From assembly GCF_001936595.1 (NCBI RefSeq), contig NZ_MLBG01000005.1, forward strand, positions 32,288 to 96,287: a stretch of DNA of 64,000 nt, given 5' to 3'. This stretch comes from Desulfovibrio sp. DV. Lineage in GTDB: Bacteria > Desulfobacterota > Desulfovibrionia > Desulfovibrionales > Desulfovibrionaceae. This document shows positions 36,739-44,789 of this stretch, in pieces (the first letter of the stretch is position 1; every line of letters begins with the position of its first letter). The notes under the pieces were generated by a model. That model made no database searches, had not been told where the DNA came from, and saw only the letters and a program-made list of their open reading frames with translations. The translations under genes and the position numbers were made by a program.

Positions 36739-37842
36739 CTACCGCCCGCGTACGCGCGGCGCGTCGCGGAACTCGCCGCCGGGGAAGCGGTCGGCTTCGC
36801 GGCTTATCAGTTCATCGCCGGCGAATTCCGTCTGGCGGTTCTGGGCCTTGAGGTCGAGCCACTGGGCCAGGGACCGGGCGGCGCGCAGCCCGGAATAGAT
36901 GGCCTTGCCGATCTTGCTTGGGCCGGTGAGGGCATCGCCGGCCACGAACACGTTGTCGATGGCCGTCATGTTGAGCCAGCGCACCTCGCCCTTGCGCACG
37001 GATTCGAGGCCGAGTTCCTTGGCAAAGGGCGGCGTGGCCACCTCGCCGATGGCCGCCACCAGCAGATCGGCCGGCAGTGTCTTGAGTTCACCGCCCTGGC
37101 GGTAGGACAGGCCGGCGAGAGTGGTTTCACCGAGGACGGCCTCGGGCAGGCAGCGCTCGTGCCAGGTGACGCCGGCCGCCTCCAGCCGGTCGATCTCGAG
37201 CGCCCCGCAGGGGGCTTCGCTGCGGCTGCGGCGATAGAGCATATCGACCGAGGCCGCGCCCAGGGCCACGGCTCCGTGGGCCACGTCCACGGCCGAGTGG
37301 CCGGCTCCGATGACGATGACCCGTTTGCCGGCCACATCCGGGGCCTTGACGCCGGGGGCGCAGTAGTGGGCGGCCCGGATGGGAAAGAGAAACTGCAGGC
37401 CCGAGAGCACGCCGGGCAGATCCTCGCCCGGGACGCCAAGGCGGCGCGAGCGCCAGGAGCCGGTGGCGATCATGATGGCTTCATGCTTTTTGATCATCTC
37501 GCCCAGGCCCTTGACCTCGTTGCAGAAATGGTCGCCTTCTTCCTCGAAAAGCGGCGCGCTGCAACAGATCTTGGTGTGGGTGTGGAAGATGACGCCATAG
37601 CGCCGGGCCATGCGCAGGGTGCCGGCCTCGATGCGCTCGCGCGGGATGCGGTGGCCGGGGATGCCAAAGAGCATGAGCCCGCCCGGACGCGGCATTTTGT
37701 CGTAGACTTCCACGGCATGGCCCAGGCACGACAGGTAGCCGGCCGCAGCCAGCCCGGACGGTCCGGCGCCGATGATGCCGACCGAAAGGCCGCTTGGGGG
37801 CGGCGGGTCGCCGCACAGGAAATTGAAATTCATGGGTTCCAT
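36739..37842 (-). CDS. GltD-like FAD/NAD(P) oxidoreductase
   Basis: The 367-residue flavoprotein is related to the glutamate synthase small subunit and NADH-ferredoxin oxidoreductase subunits. FAD motif GIIGAGPSGLAAAGYLSCLG, then GGLMLFGIPGHRIP, NAD(P) motif VIVIGAGHSAVDVA, and the closing FAD motif NVFVAGDALTGPSKIGKAI. It lacks the N-terminal cysteine clusters of GltD, which the neighbouring 4Fe-4S protein may supply. GGAGCAGCC precedes the ATG. Confidence 0.85.
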   Translation of the reverse strand: MEPMNFNFLCGDPPPPSGLSVGIIGAGPSGLAAAGYLSCLGHAVEVYDKMPRPGGLMLFGIPGHRIPRERIEAGTLRMARRYGVIFHTHTKICCSAPLFEEEGDHFCNEVKGLGEMIKKHEAIMIATGSWRSRRLGVPGEDLPGVLSGLQFLFPIRAAHYCAPGVKAPDVAGKRVIVIGAGHSAVDVAHGAVALGAASVDMLYRRSRSEAPCGALEIDRLEAAGVTWHERCLPEAVLGETTLAGLSYRQGGELKTLPADLLVAAIGEVATPPFAKELGLESVRKGEVRWLNMTAIDNVFVAGDALTGPSKIGKAIYSGLRAARSLAQWLDLKAQNRQTEFAGDELISREADRFPGGEFRDAPRVRGR

Positions 37843-37965
37843 GGCTGCTCCGGGTTTGGGGCAGCCTACGCCAAAGGCCGGGCCGGTTCAACGACGCAAC
37901 GGGTGACTTTTACTCGTGAATATGCGAACAACCTCGCCCCGCAGGGAAAGGGAAGGACGCTTGCC

Positions 37966-38874
37966 ATGACGCATATTTACGCAAAGCTTGTCGGTTCGGC
38001 CGTGCTGTGGGGCGGCACCTGGGTGGCCGGACGGCTGCTTGGCACGTACATGGGACCGTTTTCCGCGGCCTTTTTGCGTTTCGCCCTGGCCTCGGTCTTT
38101 CTCTATTTCCTCACCGCCCGTATCGAAGGCCGCTTCCCCAGACTGGCCAGACAGGACCTGCCCTGGCTTCTGACCCTGGCGGCCACCGGCATCTTCGCCT
38201 ACAACGCGCTTTTTTTCGCCGGCCTGCGCACGGTCCCGGCCGGCCGGGCCGCGCTGATCGTGGCCTCGATCCCGTCGGTGGTGGCGCTTTTTTCCGGCCT
38301 GCTCTTTCGGGAAACCTTTGCGCCGCTTAAAATCGCCGGCATCGTCGTGTCCTTTGCCGGGGTGGGGCTTATCGTCTCCGGCGGCGACCCGCTGGCCCTC
38401 CTGGCCAAGGGCCTTTCCTCGGGCGACCTGTGCATTTTCGGCTGCGTGGCCGCCTGGGCCGCCTATACCCTGGCCGGCAAGAAGGCCATGGAACGCATAG
38501 CGCCCTACAGCGCCGTCACCTGGTCGTGCATCCTGGGGGCTTTGATGCTGTTGCCGCCGGCACTTTTCATGGGCCTTTCGCGCGATGTGGCCAATGCCGG
38601 CCCGGTGGCCTGGGGGCTCATCGCCTTTTTCGGCATCCTGGCCACGGGATTCGGGTTTTCCTGGTATTACGAAGGGGTCAAGGCCCTTGGGCCGACCAAG
38701 GCCGGGGTGTTTATCAATCTCGTGCCGGTGGTGGCCGTGTTCCTGGGCTGGCTTGTGCTGGACGAACCCCTGTCCCGGGCCCTGGCCCTGGGCGGCCTAC
38801 TGGTGCTTTTGGGCGTGTGGCTGACCAATCGCCGGCGGCCATCAGAGAGGCGCGTCTTGCCTTCAGGCCGATGA
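37966..38874 (+). CDS. EamA-family (DMT) transporter
   Basis: The 302-residue protein starts MTHIYAKLVGSAVLWGGTWVAGRL with AAGGA upstream. It has ten predicted membrane helices in two EamA repeats; the second begins near GDLCIFGCVAAWAAYTLAGKKA and ends with the family feature FINLVPVVAVFLGWLVLDEPLS. Such carriers export or take up metabolites and amino acids; the substrate is unassigned. The open frame extends far upstream, but that part is antisense to the flavoprotein gene. Confidence 0.88.
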   Translation: MTHIYAKLVGSAVLWGGTWVAGRLLGTYMGPFSAAFLRFALASVFLYFLTARIEGRFPRLARQDLPWLLTLAATGIFAYNALFFAGLRTVPAGRAALIVASIPSVVALFSGLLFRETFAPLKIAGIVVSFAGVGLIVSGGDPLALLAKGLSSGDLCIFGCVAAWAAYTLAGKKAMERIAPYSAVTWSCILGALMLLPPALFMGLSRDVANAGPVAWGLIAFFGILATGFGFSWYYEGVKALGPTKAGVFINLVPVVAVFLGWLVLDEPLSRALALGGLLVLLGVWLTNRRRPSERRVLPSGR

Positions 38875-38919
38875 GAGGCTAATGCAGGCCCATCCTCCCC
38901 CTCTGTGGAGTCCCCGGTC

Positions 38920-39849
38920 ATGGAAATGCAGACAATCCCGGCAACGGTCCTCATCGTTGACGACGCCCCGTCCAATCTGGCCATCCTCACCGAGACGCTG
39001 CGCGCGGAATTTGACGTGCGCATAGCCAGCAGCGGCATCCAGGCGCTGCAGTTGGTGGATGAGAGCCCGCCGGACCTGATCCTGCTCGATATCGTCATGC
39101 CGGACATGGATGGCTACGAAGTCTGCCGCCGGCTCAAGGCCAGGGCCGCCACCCGCAATATCCCCATCATCTTTCTGACAGCCAAGGGCGACGTGTCCGA
39201 CGAGACCATGGGTCTGGCCCTCGGGGCCGTGGACTACATCGTAAAACCGGTCAGCGTCCCCATTGTCCAGGCCAGGGTGCGCACCCATGTGGAGCTCAAG
39301 CGCCGGGGCGATCTGCTGGAAACCCTGTCCATGCGCGACGGCCTGACCGGCATCGCCAACCGCCGCCGCTTTGACGACTGCCTCGGCCGGGCCTGGCGGC
39401 AGTCGATGCGCGGCGCCACGCCCCTGGCCCTGATCATGGCCGACATCGACTGTTTCAAAGCCTACAACGACACCTACGGCCACATGGCCGGCGACGAATG
39501 CTTAAAGGCCGTGGCCCGCACCCTGACCGGCGCGCTCAAGCGTCCGGGCGATCTGGCCGCGCGCTTTGGCGGCGAGGAATTCGTCATGGTGCTTGAGGAT
39601 ACCGACATCGGCGGCGCGCTGCATCTGGCCGAAACCATGCGGGCCGCTGTGGAGGCGCTTGGCCTCGAACATGCAGGCTCCAGCGTTGCCCAGTCGCCAA
39701 CCAGGGTGCTGACCATCACCCTCGGTGCCGCCGCAATCGTACCCACCCCGGCCTTCACCCCGGAAGCGCTCCTGTGCCTAGCCGACCGCAAGCTCTACGA
39801 AGCCAAGCAGGCCGGTCGCAACCGGGTGCTCGGCATCCAACTCTCCTGA
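38920..39849 (+). CDS. Response regulator with GGDEF diguanylate cyclase domain
   Basis: The 309-residue protein has a receiver domain ([14 protein letters not shown], phospho-Asp in [15 protein letters not shown], conserved Lys in VDYIVKPVS) joined to a GGDEF domain ([28 protein letters not shown]). GGEEF is a catalytically competent variant. The inhibitory RxxD site is present five residues before it (RPGD). This is the PleD/WspR-like design in which phosphorylation controls c-di-GMP synthesis. ATG 38920 with GGAG upstream is preferred over a GTG 15 bases earlier. The partner kinase is not adjacent. Confidence 0.93.
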   Translation: MEMQTIPATVLIVDDAPSNLAILTETLRAEFDVRIASSGIQALQLVDESPPDLILLDIVMPDMDGYEVCRRLKARAATRNIPIIFLTAKGDVSDETMGLALGAVDYIVKPVSVPIVQARVRTHVELKRRGDLLETLSMRDGLTGIANRRRFDDCLGRAWRQSMRGATPLALIMADIDCFKAYNDTYGHMAGDECLKAVARTLTGALKRPGDLAARFGGEEFVMVLEDTDIGGALHLAETMRAAVEALGLEHAGSSVAQSPTRVLTITLGAAAIVPTPAFTPEALLCLADRKLYEAKQAGRNRVLGIQLS

Positions 39850-40150
39850 CCCCGCCCGGGCGGCGTCCGGAAGGCACGGCAGGGCGGGCAGACCGCCCCG
39901 GCCGGCCCGGATTCCTCTTGGCCGTCACCCCGGCAACACCGGCCGGACGGCGGACACGGACACGCCGGTCTGCCCGCCGCACCTACGGACCATCCGCCAG
40001 CCCTGCCGCCATCGGCCTTGATCGCCGGGGGCTTGTCTGTTAGTCCTTTTCGGTTCCGAATCGTTGATGCGCCAGTGCGCGCCGGACCTCCCGGCGTCGT
40101 CGGATACGGCCATGGCCCGATACTGCCACCTTCAACCCCGGGAGCGACCC
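39850..40150. other. Intergenic region with inverted repeat
   Basis: These 300 bases hold no supported gene. The block GGCGGGCAGACCG (about 39884) is inverted at about 39966 as CGGTCTGCCCGCC, 13 bp with a 70-nt loop, a possible terminator or operator. The last 40 bases carry GGGAGCGACCC, the ribosome site of the following gene. Confidence 0.4.
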
Positions 40151-40903
40151 ATGCGCAAACGTTTTGGCCTTCTTCTGGCTGCTCTGGCCGCCTTTGTCCT
40201 GTGCTTCGGCGGCTTGGCCCAGGCTGAGGAAAAAGTCTACGTCAACGGCATCGACTTCGGTTTTCCGCCCTTCGGCTTTGTGGACAAGGCCGGCAAACCC
40301 ACCGGCTTTGACGTCGAGTCCATGGACTGGATCGCCAAGAAGATGGGCTTTAAAATCAAACATCAGCCCATGGACTGGGACGGCATCATCCCGGCCCTGC
40401 TCGCCAAAAAAATCGACATCATCGCCTCGGGCATGAGCGCCACGGCCGAACGCGCCGAGAAGGTCGACTTCTCCATCCCCTACTACGAAGTCACCCAGGT
40501 GCTCGTGGTTGGCGACAAGGAAACCGCCCCCCTGGCCGATCTGCTCAAGTCCGGCAAAAAGATCGGCATCCAGCGCGGCACCGTCACCGCCAAGCTGCTT
40601 GAGGGCCTCGTCACCCAGCCCGGCTACAAGTTCGAGCTGGTGCCCTACGACTCCACCGACCTGTCCATGGAAGACGTGAAAATCGGCCGCATCGCCGGTT
40701 CCGGCATGGACAGCACCATTGCCAAGGAAATCATGAATGCCCCGGGCTTCAAGGTCGCCGGCACCTTCGACGCCGCCCCCGAGAAGTACGGCTACGCCAT
40801 GCGCAAGGAAGACAAGGAGTTCCAGGACAAGGTCAACAAGGGCCTCAAACTCCTCATGGCCGATCCCTACTGGGGAGAGCTCAAGGCCAAGTACGGCCTG
40901 TAA
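40151..40903 (+). CDS. Amino-acid-type ABC transporter binding protein (system 2)
   Basis: The 250-residue family-3 solute-binding protein starts MRKRFGLLLAALAAFVLCF with a signal peptide cleaved after LAQA. Features are GIDFGFPPFGFVDKAGKPTGFDVESMDWIAKKMGF and WDGIIPALLAKKIDIIASGMSATAERAEKVDFS. It heads a five-gene operon (binding protein, permease, ATPase, permease, flavin oxidase). The ligand may be an amino acid or another small carboxylate. Confidence 0.92.
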   Translation: MRKRFGLLLAALAAFVLCFGGLAQAEEKVYVNGIDFGFPPFGFVDKAGKPTGFDVESMDWIAKKMGFKIKHQPMDWDGIIPALLAKKIDIIASGMSATAERAEKVDFSIPYYEVTQVLVVGDKETAPLADLLKSGKKIGIQRGTVTAKLLEGLVTQPGYKFELVPYDSTDLSMEDVKIGRIAGSGMDSTIAKEIMNAPGFKVAGTFDAAPEKYGYAMRKEDKEFQDKVNKGLKLLMADPYWGELKAKYGL

Positions 40904-40921
40904 ACCACTGCCCGACGTTGC

Positions 40922-40954
40922 CGGGTCCGGTCCGCCCCAGGCGGCCCGGACCCG
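40922..40954 (+). other. Intercistronic hairpin after binding-protein gene
   Basis: GGGTCCGGTCCGCC pairs with GGCGGCCCGGACCC around a short loop with one mismatch and no T run, between the system 2 binding protein and its permease. It has the same position as the hairpin in ABC operon 1. Confidence 0.7.
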
Positions 40955-40978
40955 GGCGACTCCCCCCGGACGTTTTTC

Positions 40979-41692
40979 ATGGAAGGATTTTTCAAAGCCG
41001 CCCAGGCCAGTTGGGACGCCCTGCCGTATATCCTCGGCGGTCTGTGGTGGACGGCCGGGCTCATCATCGGGGCCATGTTCGTCGGGTTTCTCCTGGGCGT
41101 GCCCCTGGCCGTGGCCCATGTCTACGGCCGGCCGCTTTCGCGCAAACTCGTCGCCGGCTATGTCTGGCTCTTTCGCGGCGTGCCCATCCTGGTCCAGCTC
41201 TATCTTTTTTATTTCGGCATCATGGCCTACCTGAGCGAACTGCCGGCCCTGTCCTTTCTGCCGCTCTCCTCAGGCTTTCTTTCGGCCGTCATCGTCCTTG
41301 GCCTGACCAGCGCCGCCTACCAGTCGCAGATTTTCCGCGGCGCCATGAACAGCCTGCCGGCCGGACAATTGCGGGCCGCCAAGGCCCTTGGCATGAGCGA
41401 CGCCGTGGCCATCCGCTCCATCGTGCTGCCGCAGGCCCTGCGGCTGGCCATCCCGGCCTGGTCCAACGAGTATTCCATTTTACTCAAGGACTCGGCCCTG
41501 GCCTTTACCATCGGCGTGCTGGAAGTCATGGCCCGCACCCGGTCCGTGGCCGCCACCACCCACCAGCCGCTGCCGCTTTCCCTGTTGGCCGGGGCGCTCT
41601 TTTTCTTTCTCACCTGGGCCGGCATCAAGGCCCTCAAACGCCTCGAAGCCAAGGTGCGCATCCCCGGATACGCGCACCAGGGAAGCCTGTAG
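40979..41692 (+). CDS. ABC transporter permease 1 (system 2)
   Basis: The 237-residue HisM/GlnP-type membrane protein has the EAA loop AGQLRAAKALGMSDAVAIRSIVLPQALR and then IPAWSNEYSILLKDSALAF. About five membrane helices. The following ATPase starts 1 nt after its stop. With the second permease two genes downstream it probably forms a heterodimeric channel. Confidence 0.92.
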   Translation: MEGFFKAAQASWDALPYILGGLWWTAGLIIGAMFVGFLLGVPLAVAHVYGRPLSRKLVAGYVWLFRGVPILVQLYLFYFGIMAYLSELPALSFLPLSSGFLSAVIVLGLTSAAYQSQIFRGAMNSLPAGQLRAAKALGMSDAVAIRSIVLPQALRLAIPAWSNEYSILLKDSALAFTIGVLEVMARTRSVAATTHQPLPLSLLAGALFFFLTWAGIKALKRLEAKVRIPGYAHQGSL

Positions 41693-41693
41693 C

Positions 41694-42482
41694 ATGGATG
41701 ATCGGGTCATTTTACGCCTGGAGAACATCGTCAAGACCATCGGCGGCCAGCGCATCCTCGACGATGTCTCGCTTTCGGTCAAAAAAGGCCGGCTCAAGGT
41801 CCTGATCGGCCCGTCGGGCGCCGGCAAATCCACGCTGCTGTCCTGCATCAATTTCCTGTCGCCCCCGGACTCCGGCACGGTGTCCCTGGACGGTGTGCCG
41901 GTCAACGGCAAGAGCAAGAAGGAACTCCTGGCGCTTCGCCAGCAGGTCGGCATGATCTTTCAGGATTTCAATCTGTTCGACCACTTGAGCGCTCTTGACA
42001 ATGTGCGCGTGGCCCTGATCAAGGTCAAAGGCCTGGACAAGCGCACCGCCACCAACCGGGCCATGGAAGAACTCGCCCGGGTGGGACTGGCCGACAAGCC
42101 CTCGCTTTATCCGGCCCAGCTCTCCGGCGGGCAGAAACAGCGCGTCTCCGTGGCCCGGGCCCTGGCCATGGACCCCAAGGTGCTGCTTTTGGACGAACCC
42201 ACCTCGGCCCTTGACCCGGAATTGATCGGCGAGGTCTTGACCGTCATCCGCGACCTGGCCGACGAGGGTATGACCATGGTCATGGCCACCCACCAGATCA
42301 GCTTTTCAGCTTCGCTGGCCGACGAATTCCTGTTCATGGAAAAGGGCCGCATCGTGGAACGCGGCACCCCGGCCACGCTGCTCGCCCGGGAATCCGGCAG
42401 CCGCACCCAGTCGTTTTGCGCCAAGCTCAGCGAACTGGCCGGCGACGGCCACTGCGAGATCGCCCCTCCTCCCCGGGCGTAA
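41694..42482 (+). CDS. ABC transporter ATPase (system 2)
   Basis: The 262-residue subunit has Walker [17 protein letters not shown]-loop IFQDFNLFDHLSA, signature LSGGQKQRVSVARAL, Walker [15 protein letters not shown] and the switch His in MATHQISFSA. The position between the two permease genes is typical of operons with heterodimeric channels. Confidence 0.94.
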   Translation: MDDRVILRLENIVKTIGGQRILDDVSLSVKKGRLKVLIGPSGAGKSTLLSCINFLSPPDSGTVSLDGVPVNGKSKKELLALRQQVGMIFQDFNLFDHLSALDNVRVALIKVKGLDKRTATNRAMEELARVGLADKPSLYPAQLSGGQKQRVSVARALAMDPKVLLLDEPTSALDPELIGEVLTVIRDLADEGMTMVMATHQISFSASLADEFLFMEKGRIVERGTPATLLARESGSRTQSFCAKLSELAGDGHCEIAPPPRA

Positions 42483-42500
42483 GGAACGGCGCAGCAGCAT

Positions 42501-43202
42501 ATGGACGGTTTTTTCACCTTCGCCGCCGAGCGTATCATCCCGACCCTGGACGCGGGCCTGTGGACGAGCATCCTGATGATCATCCCGGCCTCGCTTCTGG
42601 GCGTCTTCATCGGCGTCTCGGTCGGGGCCATCCGGGTCTACGGACCACGGCCCCTGGCCCGGGCCTGCGACGGCTATGTCTCGCTGTTTCGCGGCACGCC
42701 GCTCGTGGTGCAGCTCTATTTCTGGTATTTTGCCCTGCCCTACGTCACGATAGGCGGCGTCTCCCTGGTCCTCTCCCCCATCTGGGCCGCCATCGTCGGC
42801 TTTGGCCTGTGCAGCGGGGCGTACCAGTCCGAGTACATCCGGGGCGGGCTGCTCTCGATCAAGCACGGGCAGTTGCGCGCCGCCCAGGCCCTGGGCATGA
42901 CGCCCTTTCAGACCATCCGCTCCATCGTCATGCCGCAAGCCTTTCGTCGGGCACTGCCGGGCTGCGGCAACGAAATCGTCTACCTGATCAAGTATTCCTC
43001 GCTGGCCTCCATCATCACCGTCAGCGACCTGACCGGCATGGGCCGCAGTCTGGCCAAGTCGTCGTTTCGCAATACCGAGGTCTTTGTCGTGGTCGGGCTG
43101 TATTATCTGGCCCTGGTGACCGTGGCGGCCTTCGTGTTGCGGGTCGTGGAGAAAAAGCTGGAAATTCCGGGCTTTGAAGTCAAACGGGACGAACAGTCAT
43201 GA
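42501..43202 (+). CDS. ABC transporter permease 2 (system 2)
   Basis: The 233-residue HisM-type membrane protein has the EAA loop KHGQLRAAQALGMTPFQTIRSIVMPQAFR, followed by PGCGNEIVYLIKYSSLAS. Its stop overlaps the next start as ATGA, so the flavin oxidase gene is translated coupled to the transporter. Confidence 0.92.
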   Translation: MDGFFTFAAERIIPTLDAGLWTSILMIIPASLLGVFIGVSVGAIRVYGPRPLARACDGYVSLFRGTPLVVQLYFWYFALPYVTIGGVSLVLSPIWAAIVGFGLCSGAYQSEYIRGGLLSIKHGQLRAAQALGMTPFQTIRSIVMPQAFRRALPGCGNEIVYLIKYSSLASIITVSDLTGMGRSLAKSSFRNTEVFVVVGLYYLALVTVAAFVLRVVEKKLEIPGFEVKRDEQS

Positions 43203-44566
43203 GCCTGGACCCGGGGCTGCTGCACCTGCTTGGCCGGGAACTCGGCCCGGGACTGACGACCGCGCCCGAGGCCCTGACCGCTGCCGCAACCGACGATTCC
43301 GGCCTGTTTTTGCCGCCTGACGCTGTTTTTTTTCCCGAAGACGCCGCCGCCGCCAGCCGGCTTATGCAGTTGGCCGGCCGCCACGGCTTTTCCGTCACCC
43401 CGCGCGGGGCCGGCACCGGGCTGGTTGGCGGCTGTCTGGCCGAAACCGGCGGTGTGGTGGTGGATCTCTCCCGATTAAACCGCATCACGGCCATCGACAC
43501 GGCCAACCTGTGCGCCGTGGTGGAAGCGGGCGTGGTGACCAAGACCCTGCGCGACGCCGCAGCGGCCGTCGGGCTTTTTTATCCGCCCGATCCGGCAAGC
43601 TATGCCACCTGCACCATCGGCGGCAACGCCGCCACCAACGCCGGCGGCCCGGCCTGCGTCAAGTACGGCGTCACCCGCGATTATGTCCTGGGACTGACCG
43701 CCGTCCTGCCTGACGGCGAGATCGTGCATACCGGCACGGCCACCCGCAAGGGCGTGGTCGGCTATGACCTGGCCAGCCTGTTTGTCGGCTCGGAAGGGAC
43801 CCTTGGCATCATCACCGAACTGACGGTCAAGCTCATCCCCCACCCCCGCGAGGTGCGGGCCGTGGCCGCTCTTTTCACCGATGCCCGGGCGGCTGTCGGG
43901 ACTGTTGCCGCGGTCATGGCCGGCGGGGTGTCGCCCTGCGCCCTGGAGCTCATGGACCGGGCCTGTCTTGGCATTGTCGAGGAACTTCTGCCCTTTGCCC
44001 TGCCCGGCGGCGAAGCCGCCCTCCTGCTCCTTGAGGCCGACGGCGACCCGGATCAGGCGGCCCGGGACATCGGGCGCATGGAATCCATCTGCCGCGACCG
44101 GGGGGCGCTGGCCATCCTGCCGGCTGCCGACGCCGCCCGCCGCGACGCCCTGTGGGACATCCGCCGCCAGATTTCCAGCCGCATCCACGAAAGCGCCCCG
44201 GTCTACCTGTCCGAGGACGTGGCCGTGCCCATCGCGCGCATCCCGGACCTCATCGACGCCCTGCCGGAACTGGGCCGACGCCATGCCCTGGCCGTCTACG
44301 CCTTCGGCCACGCCGGCGACGGCAATATCCACGTCAATATCACCGGCGAGGCCGGCTGCCGGGAGCGCACCCACGCCCTGGCCCACGACCTCATCGGCGT
44401 TGTGCTCGACCTTGGCGGCACCATGTCCGGCGAACACGGCATCGGACTGGCCAAACGCCCGTTTCTGTCCATGGAGTTGTCGCCGCGTTCCATCAGCCTG
44501 CAGCGCGGCATCAAAGACGTGTTCGACCCGGCCGGCATCATGAATCCCGGCAAGGTGTTTCCCTAG
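43199..44566 (+). CDS. GlcD-type FAD-linked oxidase/dehydrogenase
   Basis: The 455-residue vanillyl-alcohol-oxidase-fold flavoprotein has the FAD-binding PP-loop TPRGAGTGLVGGCLAETGGVVVDLSRLNRI, then CTIGGNAATNAGGPACVKYG and SEGTLGIITELTVKLIPHP. The C-terminal substrate domain holds FGHAGDGNIHVNI and GGTMSGEHGIGLAKRPF. Relatives oxidise D-lactate, glycolate or D-2-hydroxyglutarate. Translational coupling to the transporter suggests the imported solute may be its substrate or a precursor. That link is inferred. Confidence 0.9.
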   Translation: MSLDPGLLHLLGRELGPGLTTAPEALTAAATDDSGLFLPPDAVFFPEDAAAASRLMQLAGRHGFSVTPRGAGTGLVGGCLAETGGVVVDLSRLNRITAIDTANLCAVVEAGVVTKTLRDAAAAVGLFYPPDPASYATCTIGGNAATNAGGPACVKYGVTRDYVLGLTAVLPDGEIVHTGTATRKGVVGYDLASLFVGSEGTLGIITELTVKLIPHPREVRAVAALFTDARAAVGTVAAVMAGGVSPCALELMDRACLGIVEELLPFALPGGEAALLLLEADGDPDQAARDIGRMESICRDRGALAILPAADAARRDALWDIRRQISSRIHESAPVYLSEDVAVPIARIPDLIDALPELGRRHALAVYAFGHAGDGNIHVNITGEAGCRERTHALAHDLIGVVLDLGGTMSGEHGIGLAKRPFLSMELSPRSISLQRGIKDVFDPAGIMNPGKVFP

Positions 44567-44614
44567 CCACCCCCTTTCCTCCCGAACGCCCTTGCCTCCC
44601 CGTCCTGCCCTTGG

Positions 44615-44767
44615 CACCACCCGGAGCAACGGCGGTTCCCGTCAAGCCCAAGCGCCGGCTGCCCCGGTCTGTAAGCGACCGGACGAACTGCGAACGCCAA
44701 GAACTTCCTTGAAAAACTTCTCCCTTTGCAGGGGTCCGGGGGATCATCCCCCCGGCCGCCGGAGGCA
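44615..44767 (-). repeat. 3'-end hairpin repeat, copy 10 (type B, full length)
   Basis: Downstream of the TPR-methyltransferase gene on the minus strand: purine leader, GCCTCCGGCGGCC, arms CCGGGGGGAT / ATCCCCCGG (44736-44755, one G:C pair short), ACCCCTGCAAAGGG, body with TTCTTGGCGTTCGCAG, an inner GGTC...GACC pair, GGCTTGACGGGAACC and the end block CCGTTGCTCCGGGTGG. The far end lies 49 nt from the convergent glcD-type stop. Confidence 0.82.
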
Positions 44768-44789
44768 TTCCCCCTTTCTTCCCTTCCCA

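Noticed and set aside
36667..37965. N-terminal extension of the EamA transporter frame
   Set aside because: It is antisense to the GltD-like gene, and a good ribosome site precedes the ATG at 37966.
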